Shown here: positions 54,415-61,877 of the stretch, piece by piece
Layout of the letters: each line of letters opens with the position of its first letter
Numbering within the stretch: position 1 is the stretch's first letter
Source: CADCTQ01 sp963844325
GTDB lineage: Bacteria > Bacteroidota > Bacteroidia > Cytophagales > 172606-1
Length of the DNA stretch: 64,000 nt
Assembly (NCBI GenBank): GCA_963844325.1
Contig: CAWJNV010000001.1
Coordinates: 1,860,001-1,924,000 of the forward strand
Direction: 5' to 3'
Notes under the pieces: model-generated
What the model saw: the letters and a program-made list of their open reading frames with translations, nothing else
Databases searched by the model: none
What the model was told of the DNA's origin: nothing
Program-made: the position numbers and the translations under genes

Positions 54415-55526
54415 TTAAAAAGCATCTTTCTGGTCCGAGAGGCCGTACACCGTAGCCAGCAGGTCGCGGGCTTTGTCCAGGTCGGTCGCTTTCACTTCGT
54501 ACAGGTTGGTGCCGATAAAGCCCAGCACCTGGTCAACCTGGGGGTTGGAAATCTTCTTGGCGGGGCTGAACCGCAGGGCGTTGATGAAGCCGATGGCCTC
54601 GGTAAGCACGTGGTTGCGGACGGCGTCGTCGGTGATGCTGGTCTTGGCGCGGTTCAGGTAGCTGATGGCCGTGGCGGCGCTTACTTTCTCCCATTCTTCC
54701 TGAATGGTTGGAATTGCCTCGTTCTTGCCCTTCATGTCCTTGTTGAAAATGGCGGCCCGGCCCTTTAGGAAGGCATCCATGAGCTTGGCGTTGGAGCCGA
54801 GCTTTTCGTTGCGGCGGTTCACGTAATCGCCCCAGAAGGCCAATCCGGTCGTGTTGGCCGGGAAGTCCGCGGCACGCCCAGGTAGCCGAAAGCTTCGTCC
54901 CAGTGGTGCTCCATCGGGGTGCCTTCGCCCGGCTTCACGGTGGTATTGTCAACGGCGTCGCCGGTTTTTTCTTCGCTCAGGTACACCCCGGTGGCCTGGA
55001 AGTAAAAAGTGGCGCCCATGATGTACTTTTCGACCTGTTCGGCGTAGTCAAAGCCCTGCGGTGAAAGCAGGTAGCTTCTGGCGCCGTCTTTGGTGGTGAC
55101 CACGCCGGCCACGCCGTTGCTGCCGGGGGTAGTTGAGCGGCTGGCGGCGGCTACCGCTTCCAGTAATCTTTCCACATTGGCCTGTTCGGATAAAATCGTT
55201 TTATCCTTCAACTGTTTGCCCGAAGCATTGAGGCCCGGGTCAGCAAAGGGATTGTTGGCGTTGGCGTACATATCTTTCAGCTTCTGCGCATCCAGTACCA
55301 CGCCCGGCGTGTGGGCCGTCTCGATGTATTTGATCATTTCGCCCAGCATCTGGAGCCGGGCCGTCTGGCCCGCGTAATTTACGTTCTCAAATGCGTAGGT
55401 GGCGGGCACCGGGTAGGAGGGCGTTACGGAACCTTTGTCGCGGTCGCAAGACGCCAGGAGCAGGCCGGCTGCCAACCCGAATACTACTTTGCGGGCCGCC
55501 GGAAAAGAACGGTACAAGAAGGACAT
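54415..55526 (-). pseudogene. DUF4856 lipoprotein, split by a one-base frameshift
   Basis: Reading from ATG 55526 gives a lipoprotein (MSFLYRSFPAARKVVFGLAAGLLLASC, split) and DUF4856 text up to HHWDEAFGYLGVP. It then breaks near 54870-54873 and ends early at 54819. In another frame, ADFPANTTGLAFWGDYVNRR and the expected C-terminal half continue to 54415. Restoring one base near 54872 joins the halves into a protein of about 370 residues. The bases around the break are a CCGCGG-type run, so a sequencing or assembly error is as likely as a real mutation. It heads the imelysin-HTTM-TonB operon. Confidence 0.85.
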
Positions 55527-55535
55527 AGCTTTAAG

Positions 55536-55600
55536 TTTATTTAGACTGATCTTAAATAGTGCCGCAAGTTAAGCGGTTGTTTAGAATTAGTCCAAATAAT
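55536..55600 (-). promoter_or_regulatory. Two dyad operator-like sites upstream of the uptake operon
   Basis: Two 23-bp sites in opposite orientation: 55536-55558 (halves ATTTAGA and CTTAAAT, 5 bp apart) and 55578-55600 (GTTTAGA and TCCAAAT, 5 bp apart). Aligned in one orientation they agree at about 18 of 23 positions. Their centres are 42 bp apart, four helical turns. They lie 10-74 bp before the first gene of the operon. Control by a Fur- or DtxR-type metal regulator is inferred. Confidence 0.6.
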
Positions 55601-55631
55601 AGGAGCGAAATGTCCGCTGAATTTTTGTGCT

Positions 55632-56357
55632 TTACGCGTTCTTCTCCAGTTGCCTTATCAGTGCGGCAATGTCTTTCGGGTACGGCGCCTCGACGGTAAC
55701 TTCCTCCTCATTGAGCAGGCGGAAATGCAACGCGTGGGCGTGCAGGGCCACCCGGCGGATGAGGGGCTGTTCTTCCGTATCCTTTTTCAAGTTGAATTTG
55801 CGCTTGATGTCCGACAGGAAGATGGGGGCGCCGCCGTACTGTCCGTCGCACACAATGGGCGCCTTCAGGGCCGTAAGGTGCACGCGGATCTGGTGCATGC
55901 GGCCGGTCACGGGGCGGCACTCCAGCAGCGTGTGCTTCTTGTAGAGTTTCAGGGTGTTGAAGATCGTTTCGGCCTCCTTGCCCAGTTGCTTGTCAATCTT
56001 CACGATGCCGTTGGGCAGCGGCAGCAGCGGCAGGTACACGCTGATCCACTCCAGCGTGTGGATGCCGTGCACAATGGCGTGGTAGATCTTTTCCACCTGC
56101 CGGTGTTCAAACTGCATGGACAGGCTGCGGTATGCCTCCGGGTTCTTGGCAATGGCCAGGATGCCGGAGGTCTCTTTGTCGAGCCGGTGGCACACCTGGG
56201 CGTCGGCGTGGTACGCTTTCGCCATCCGGATGATGCTGGTGGTGTCGCCGGTCCGTTCGTCGAGGGTAGCTACGTAGGGCGGCTTGTTTACTACGATATA
56301 GTCTTCGTTTTCGAATACGATCAGCTCTTTAAAATCGAGGTCCTTCAAATCTGGCAT
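55632..56357 (-). CDS. RluA-family pseudouridine synthase
   Basis: A 241-residue enzyme from ATG 56357 (MPDLKDLDFKELIVFENEDYIVVNKP, split). The catalytic Asp is in CHRLDKETSGILAIAK. VVNKPPYVATLDERTGDTTS at the N-terminus and RPVTGRMHQIRVHLTAL are RluA signatures. There is no S4 domain, so it resembles RluA or TruC more than RluC/RluD. The RNA target (23S or tRNA) cannot be read from sequence. It points left, with the DUF4856 operon promoter beyond its stop. Confidence 0.92.
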   Translation of the reverse strand: MPDLKDLDFKELIVFENEDYIVVNKPPYVATLDERTGDTTSIIRMAKAYHADAQVCHRLDKETSGILAIAKNPEAYRSLSMQFEHRQVEKIYHAIVHGIHTLEWISVYLPLLPLPNGIVKIDKQLGKEAETIFNTLKLYKKHTLLECRPVTGRMHQIRVHLTALKAPIVCDGQYGGAPIFLSDIKRKFNLKKDTEEQPLIRRVALHAHALHFRLLNEEEVTVEAPYPKDIAALIRQLEKNA

Positions 56358-56451
56358 TATGGTATCGGGTGAATAAGTTGTTTTCCGGCCGGGGCCGGCT
56401 CGTCTGCATGGATAAGCAAGTAAACGGTTTCTGAGTTCAAAACCGGGCACA

Positions 56452-56479
56452 AAAAAAAGGAGACTTTTAGCAAGTCTCC
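56452..56479 (-). terminator. Terminator after folE
   Basis: An 8-bp perfect stem (GGAGACTT / AAGTCTCC) with a 5-base loop is followed on the minus strand by eight T, 26 bp after the folE stop. Confidence 0.92.
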
Positions 56480-56504
56480 CTTCCGTAAGCTGCGTGCAGG
56501 GGCT

Positions 56505-57224
56505 TTAGGCTTGGCCACCCAGCTGCACGTATTTAAGAAACTCCTGGCGGGTGCTTTCTTCGCTGAATTTGCCGCTGTAGTGGGCCGTGATGGTGCTGCT
56601 GGCAACGTCGTTGACGCCGCGCGACGACACGCACAGGTGCTTGGCGTCGAGCAGTACGGCCACGTCATCAGTTTGCAGCATTTCCCTCAGTTCGTTGGCA
56701 ATCTGCACGGTGAGCCGTTCCTGCACCTGCGGCCGCCTGGCGAAGTACTGCACCACGCGGTTGATCTTGGACAGGCCGATCACCTTGCCGCTGGAAATGT
56801 AGGCCACGTGGGCCTTGCCGATGATGGGAACGAAGTGGTGCTCACAATTGGAGTAGAACGTGATGTCCTTCTCCACCAGCATCTCGTTATATTTATACTT
56901 GTTGTCGAAGAGGGCAACTTTAGGCTTGTTGGCCGGGTTAAGGCCGCTGAAAATCTCCTGCACGTACATTTTGGCAACCCGGCGCGGCGTGCCTTTCAGG
57001 CTGTCGTCGGTAAGGTCAAGACCCATGATGTGCATAATTTCGCGGAAGTGCTTCTCGATCAGCTCCATCTTCAGCTCATCATCCATTTCGAAGGCATCTT
57101 CCCGCAGGGGGGTCTCATAAGAAGTACCCAGGTGCTCATCGCCGATTTCGTCTATCGCCAGTGCACGCAAATCCGTAATTTCCTTAATTGACGGGGTATT
57201 CAACGAAGTTCCGTTCAGTTTCAT
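56505..57224 (-). CDS. folE: GTP cyclohydrolase I
   Basis: A 239-residue FolE, with an N-terminal extension of about 50 residues before the core. Zinc ligands are Cys and His in YSNCEHHFVPIIGKAHVAY and the later Cys in AKHLCVSSRGVND. RVAKMYVQEIFSGL and KVIGLSKINRVVQYFARRPQ are typical. It makes dihydroneopterin triphosphate from GTP, the first step of folate and biopterin synthesis. Its start overlaps the upstream PTPS/QueD-type gene by 41 bp, so they are coupled. Confidence 0.96.
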   Translation of the reverse strand: MKLNGTSLNTPSIKEITDLRALAIDEIGDEHLGTSYETPLREDAFEMDDELKMELIEKHFREIMHIMGLDLTDDSLKGTPRRVAKMYVQEIFSGLNPANKPKVALFDNKYKYNEMLVEKDITFYSNCEHHFVPIIGKAHVAYISSGKVIGLSKINRVVQYFARRPQVQERLTVQIANELREMLQTDDVAVLLDAKHLCVSSRGVNDVASSTITAHYSGKFSEESTRQEFLKYVQLGGQA

Positions 57225-57594
57225 ATAAAGTGATTTTTAGATCGAACTTGGGATCAATGTGCTTCCTCAGAAGATTGTAAATAGTGATTGATATGTTCTC
57301 TGCTGTCGGGTTGAGGTTCTTGAACTCATCAGTATCCAGGTTTAAGTTCTTGTGGTCAAATCTTTCCGTAACGTGTTCTTTAATCAGGTCGCTGAGTACC
57401 TTCATGTCCATGACGTAACCCGTCACCGGGTCCGGTTCGCCTACTATGCGCACGATCAGTTCGTAGTTATGGCCGTGAAAGTGAGGATTGCTGCACTTGC
57501 CAAATACTTTCAGGTTTTGTTCATCATTCCACCGGGGGTTGTACAGTCGGTGGGCGGCATTGAAGTGTTCTTTACGAAAAACGGCTACTTTCAC
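57184..57594 (-). CDS. 6-pyruvoyltetrahydropterin synthase / QueD family
   Basis: A 136-residue tunnelling-fold enzyme from GTG 57594 (normal N-terminus VKVAVFRKEHFNAAHRL); ATG 57618 is less typical. Zinc His residues are in FNAAHRL and HFHGHNYEL. The catalytic Cys34 sits in GKCSNPHFHGHNY, giving CxxxxxHGH, the spacing of eukaryotic PTPS, rather than the CxxxHGH of E. coli QueD. With folE next door it could make tetrahydrobiopterin precursors, although a queuosine role cannot be excluded. The 57595-57875 gap holds no gene. Confidence 0.85.
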   Translation of the reverse strand: MKVAVFRKEHFNAAHRLYNPRWNDEQNLKVFGKCSNPHFHGHNYELIVRIVGEPDPVTGYVMDMKVLSDLIKEHVTERFDHKNLNLDTDEFKNLNPTAENISITIYNLLRKHIDPKFDLKITLYETERNFVEYPVN

Positions 57595-57875
57595 AATTAA
57601 ACTAAGATGAGTAATCAATATGACTAACCGCGGTCAACTGCTTTTTGTTCGCCGGGGAAGCTGAATAAGTTCATTCCACCTCAGCAACAGTTCTTTTCAT
57701 CGCGATACCGAGTGCTTAACAGCGGCCTTTTCCTTTTCGTTCGGCTTCGCCTGGTGCATTTGCATGGTACAGGCGCTGGCGAGGGCATTCTTACGATAAT
57801 ACAAAAAAACGCAGCAACTCCGCGCCTGCGAACACCGATAATTTCACAATATTAACGTCTCCTTTCCCAGTAACC

Positions 57876-58892
57876 ATGATATACTTCGATTACCAGGCGT
57901 ACGAGCCGCTCTTCCGGCAGTTTGGCCTGACCGACCAGGGCGTGGCGCGGGTAGCCCAGGGCTGGCGCGAAAAACACCGCCACTACCACAACGAGGCGCA
58001 CCTGCAATTCCTCGTCAGCCGGGCCGAAGAACAATACGCACGAGGAAGCCTGGCGGCGCCGGACCGCGACGTACTGCTGATGGCGGCCTTTTTCCACGAC
58101 GTGGTGTACGACCCGATGGCCGCCGACAACGAGGAGCAGTCGGCCCGGCTGTTCGACCAACTCGCGCAGCACCCGCAGAAAGAACTGGTCAAGGCGATCA
58201 TCCTCGATACCAAGCACCACCGGCCCTCGGGCGAATTGTCAGCCCTGTTCAACGCCTGGGACATGGCCGTGGTCACCGACGCCGCCTTTGCGGAACTGCT
58301 CGGCTGGGAGCGGGCCATTGCCCGGGAGTACCAGTTTGCCGACTACGGCCGCTACAAGGCCGGGCGGCTCGCCTTCCTGGAAAGTTGCCTGCAAGCATAC
58401 CCGCAGAACGGAGAGAACCTGCGGTCCCTGATCGGGTACGTGCGGCACCACAAGCCCCGGGTGGGCATTTACCCCGGCTCCTTCAACCCGTTCCACAACG
58501 GGCACCTCAACATTCTCGAAAAGGCGGAGCGGGTATTCGACAAGGTGATTGTGGCGCGGGGCATCAACCCCGAAAAGGCGGAAGCGGCGGGGAAAGACCC
58601 CTGGCCGGCCGTGCTGCATTTCCGCCAGCACGAGGAGTTTGCCGGCCTGCTCACCGACTACCTGGCTACCAGGGAAGAACACGCCGACGTAACGCTGGTG
58701 CGCGGCCTGCGCAACGGCGACGACCTCGACTACGAGGTGAACCAACTGCGTTTCATGGAAGAAATGAAGCCCGACCTGAAAGTGGTTTTCATCCGCTGCG
58801 ACAAGCAGTTTGAGCACATCAGCTCCTCGGCAATCCGCAACCTGGAGAAAATAAATAAAGGCTTGGGCGATAAATATCTGCCGAAATTTTGA
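57876..58892 (+). CDS. HD-domain protein fused to a CoaD-like adenylyltransferase
   Basis: A 338-residue fusion. Residues 1-185 resemble small HD-superfamily phosphohydrolases of COG4339 type: HYHNEAHLQFLV (36-47), the HD pair His74-Asp75 in AAFFHDVVYDP, and Asp129 in NAWDMAVV. Residues about 195-338 match phosphopantetheine adenylyltransferase: VGIYPGSFNPFHNGHLNILEKA with the (H/T)xGH-type site, RGINPEKAE, VRGLRNGDDLDYEVNQLRFM and ISSSAIRNLEK. If the second half is the cell's CoaD it makes dephospho-CoA; the HD half may remove a nucleotide or pyrophosphate. No join or frameshift is visible. Confidence 0.85.
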   Translation: MIYFDYQAYEPLFRQFGLTDQGVARVAQGWREKHRHYHNEAHLQFLVSRAEEQYARGSLAAPDRDVLLMAAFFHDVVYDPMAADNEEQSARLFDQLAQHPQKELVKAIILDTKHHRPSGELSALFNAWDMAVVTDAAFAELLGWERAIAREYQFADYGRYKAGRLAFLESCLQAYPQNGENLRSLIGYVRHHKPRVGIYPGSFNPFHNGHLNILEKAERVFDKVIVARGINPEKAEAAGKDPWPAVLHFRQHEEFAGLLTDYLATREEHADVTLVRGLRNGDDLDYEVNQLRFMEEMKPDLKVVFIRCDKQFEHISSSAIRNLEKINKGLGDKYLPKF

Positions 58893-58948
58893 AAAATTTG
58901 ATGTTTAACCACTTCATCCACTTGAAAAGCCATTCAGTAGCGTAACCA

Positions 58949-61015
58949 ATGGCCACGCTAACCCAATTGTGGCGGGGCTTCATGGCCCCGGCAATTTCTG
59001 CCAGTACCGATCCCAGCCGCGCCAACCGGCAGCGGCTGGCGTACCGGATGAGCCTCGTGGCGCTGCTGACTTCCGTATTTTTCGTGTTGTACAACTGGAT
59101 GACTGGCGAGGCGCTGCTTGCGCGGATCAACCTCGTCATGACCGGCTGCTACCTGGCTGCCCTGCTGTTGCTGCGAGCCAGCCGGGCCATTGGCAAAACC
59201 CTGCTCGTCATGGGGGTATCGCTGGGCATCTTCCTGGTGGCGTCGGTGGTGGGCAAAGAGGCGGGCAACTACCTCCTGTACTTTCCGGTGATATGCGGCA
59301 TCTTCCTGCTGTTCAGCGTCCGCGAATTGCCCGCCCTGGTCGGCCACCTGGCCCTGCCGGTCGTGGGCTTGCTGGTGCTCCAGTGGACGGATTACCGGCT
59401 GCTGGCGGCCTACCGGCCCGCGGAAGCGGACCCCTACCAGAGTGAGGTGCACCTGGTGGTCAGCCTGGTGACGATGGGGCTGGCCCTGTACTACGCCCAG
59501 CGCGTCAACCTCACCGCCGAGAAAGCGTTGCGCGAGAGTCAGCAAAGCCTGCTGGCCATCATCGAAAATACCACCAACGCCATCTGGTCCATCGACCGCA
59601 ACTACCGGGTCATCACCTGCAACAGCACGTTGAAGCATGAATTCCGGTACGGGTACGGCGTGGAGATCGAGAAGGGCGTAAACATTTTCGACGGCATCAG
59701 CCCCGAAGAGAAGGTCACCTGGTACGAAATCTGCCGGCGCGTTTTTTCCGGGGAGCGGTTCGTGCAGGAGATGCACTACGAATTCCCGGGACGGACCTTT
59801 GATGTGGAAGTGGCCGCCAACCCCATCAAAGGCACGGACGGCACGGTGATCGGCGCTTCCTTCTTTTCCAAGAACATCACCAAGCGCAAGCAGGCCGAAG
59901 ACACCATCCGGGCCACCAACCAGAAACTGACGGCCATCCTCGAAAACAGCCAGAACGTCATTTTCGCCGTGGACCGCGACTACCGCTACCTGGCCTTTAA
60001 CCACCTGCACCAAGAGGCCATCCGGCAGCTCTACAACGTGGACATCCGCCTGGGCATGAGCCTGCGCGACTTTTCCACCAACGTGGCCGCCGACCGGAAT
60101 AAAATCTTCGGCTACCTCGACCGGGCCCTGGCCGGGGAGCAGTTCATCGTAGTGGAGCCCTTCGGGGATGCCCAACTGATGCGCCGGTACTACGAACACG
60201 CCTTTACGCCCATGCGCGACGACCAGGGAGACGTGGTGGGCGTCACTGCGTTTTCGCTTGACATTTCCGAGCGGATCGAGGCCGAGGAGGAACTGCGGCG
60301 CATCAATTTTGAACTCGACAGCTTCGTGTACCGTTCGTCGCACGACCTGCGGGCCCCCCTGCGTTCGGTGCTGGGCCTGGTGTCGCTGGTGCGGATGGAG
60401 GGAGACGCCGGGCAGCGGGACTATTACCTGCGGCTCATGGAGAAAAGCATTGACAAGCTCAACACGTTCATTCGCGACATGACTGACTTCTCCCGCAACA
60501 GCCGGCAGGAAGTACAAGCCGTGCCGGTTGACTTCCGGGCCATCATTGCCGAATGCGCCGATAACCTGCGGTACATGGAACACGCCGACCGGGTGGCTTT
60601 GCGGGTAACGGTGGAGGGAGAAGACTTCTGCTCCGATCCGCAGCGAATCAACACTGTATTCCAGAACCTGATGTCCAATTCCGTGAAGTACCAGCGGCTG
60701 CACATCAGCGACGCCTTCATCGAGTTCCACATTCATTGCACGGCCCGGGAGGCGCAGATCGTGTACACCGACAACGGCAAGGGCATCGACAACGCCCACC
60801 TGGATAAAATCTTCGACATGTTTTTCCGGGCTTCGGCCGACTCGTACGGGTCGGGCCTGGGACTATACATCACCCGGCAAGTGGTAAAAAAGCTGAACGG
60901 CACCATCCGGGTGCAATCCGAACTGGGGCAGGGCACCCGGTTTGTCATTACGTTGCCCAACCTGCGGGCAACGGCCGCCGCAATGGACCCGGCACTTCCG
61001 TCGCCTGCCCCTTGA
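58949..61015 (+). CDS. PAS-domain membrane sensor histidine kinase
   Basis: A 688-residue kinase. About six membrane helices occupy 34-183, with short loops. Two PAS domains follow (about 195-315 and 325-445; SLLAIIENTTNAIWSIDR and KLTAILENSQNVIFAVDR). HisKA has His465 in FVYRSSHDLRAPLRSVLG. HATPase_c has the N-box VFQNLMSNSVKYQ (Asn573), TDNGKGIDNAHL and SGLGLYITRQVVKKL. No receiver domain and no adjacent response regulator, so it is an orphan. The tail PALPSPAP is low complexity. Confidence 0.94.
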   Translation: MATLTQLWRGFMAPAISASTDPSRANRQRLAYRMSLVALLTSVFFVLYNWMTGEALLARINLVMTGCYLAALLLLRASRAIGKTLLVMGVSLGIFLVASVVGKEAGNYLLYFPVICGIFLLFSVRELPALVGHLALPVVGLLVLQWTDYRLLAAYRPAEADPYQSEVHLVVSLVTMGLALYYAQRVNLTAEKALRESQQSLLAIIENTTNAIWSIDRNYRVITCNSTLKHEFRYGYGVEIEKGVNIFDGISPEEKVTWYEICRRVFSGERFVQEMHYEFPGRTFDVEVAANPIKGTDGTVIGASFFSKNITKRKQAEDTIRATNQKLTAILENSQNVIFAVDRDYRYLAFNHLHQEAIRQLYNVDIRLGMSLRDFSTNVAADRNKIFGYLDRALAGEQFIVVEPFGDAQLMRRYYEHAFTPMRDDQGDVVGVTAFSLDISERIEAEEELRRINFELDSFVYRSSHDLRAPLRSVLGLVSLVRMEGDAGQRDYYLRLMEKSIDKLNTFIRDMTDFSRNSRQEVQAVPVDFRAIIAECADNLRYMEHADRVALRVTVEGEDFCSDPQRINTVFQNLMSNSVKYQRLHISDAFIEFHIHCTAREAQIVYTDNGKGIDNAHLDKIFDMFFRASADSYGSGLGLYITRQVVKKLNGTIRVQSELGQGTRFVITLPNLRATAAAMDPALPSPAP

Positions 61016-61130
61016 GAAAAGTCGCAAAACGTGCCTATATTCGTAGTGAAGCCCGCAACGCTTCGTTTGCAAGCAGACCCGTACCAACCGCGTTGAGCCC
61101 CTTTCAATCCGTACCTTATCCACATCGTCC

Positions 61131-61595
61131 ATGAAATCCCTCAAATTTCTCTGCTGCCTTGCCGTGTTGGTGAGCGGCCTCGCCAAAGCCCAGCAACAAC
61201 CCGCCGAAGGACAACTCTTCGGCACGGCCTTTACGCCCCAGAACGTAATCCCCGTCAGCGACGTAGCCGCCCAGGTGAGCGGCAAAGATTCCGTGTACCT
61301 GCAAACCGAAGGCGTCATCAAAGAAGTCTGCCAGCAGAAAGGTTGCTGGATGAAGGTTGACGTGGGCAACGGCGAAGAAATGCTGGTTCGCTTCAAGCGG
61401 TACGCCTTCTTCGTGCCCAAGGACGCCGCCGGCAAGAAAGTAGTGCTCAACGGAAAAGCTTTCGCCTACCAGTCTTCGGTAGCCGAGCAGCGCCACTACG
61501 CTGAGGACGCGGGCAAATCCAAAAAGGAGGTTGCCAGCATTAAAAAGCCGCAAAAAGCCGTGCGGTTCGAAGCCGATGGCGTGCTGCTTTTTTAA
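61131..61595 (+). CDS. Secreted DUF4920 protein
   Basis: A 154-residue protein with a signal peptide (MKSLKFLCCLAVLVSGLAKAQ, split). The mature part matches DUF4920 (PF16267): LFGTAFTPQNVIPVSDVAAQV, EGVIKEVCQQKGCWMKVDVG, FFVPKDAAGKKVVLNGKAF, then AVRFEADGVLLF. The Cys pair in VCQQKGCWM is conserved in the family and could bind a metal. A DnaA-box-like 9-mer lies just upstream (61116). Monocistronic, with a terminator at 61627. Confidence 0.9.
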   Translation: MKSLKFLCCLAVLVSGLAKAQQQPAEGQLFGTAFTPQNVIPVSDVAAQVSGKDSVYLQTEGVIKEVCQQKGCWMKVDVGNGEEMLVRFKRYAFFVPKDAAGKKVVLNGKAFAYQSSVAEQRHYAEDAGKSKKEVASIKKPQKAVRFEADGVLLF

Positions 61596-61626
61596 AGAAT
61601 ACATCCATTCGAATGCACCTTCCCGG

Positions 61627-61650
61627 AGCCGGCTCAAACAGCCGGCTTTT
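61627..61650 (+). terminator. Terminator after the DUF4920 gene
   Basis: Two AGCCGGCT copies (self-complementary), 5 bases apart, form an 8-bp stem followed by TTTTGCTTTT. Confidence 0.8.
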
Positions 61651-61877
61651 GCTTTTGTGGAATGTGCCATTTACCCACCAGGTAAGGTTACCGGCCAAAC
61701 GTACGCTGGCCCTGCCGGTTCCCGACAGAGATCCGTGAATACCAAGCACAGTGCCAGGCTGCCCGGCCGGCCACCGGGTTTACTGTCCGGCTCCTTCCGC
61801 TATATACGCAACGCGGTCAATCAACGCCAGCCCTCAGTACGCAATGGCAGTGGGCGCTGTTGCCCGGAGAGGAATCT

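Noticed and set aside
61116..61124. A single exact DnaA box TTATCCACA
   Set aside because: Isolated and inside a short promoter region; one copy in 64 kb is expected by chance.
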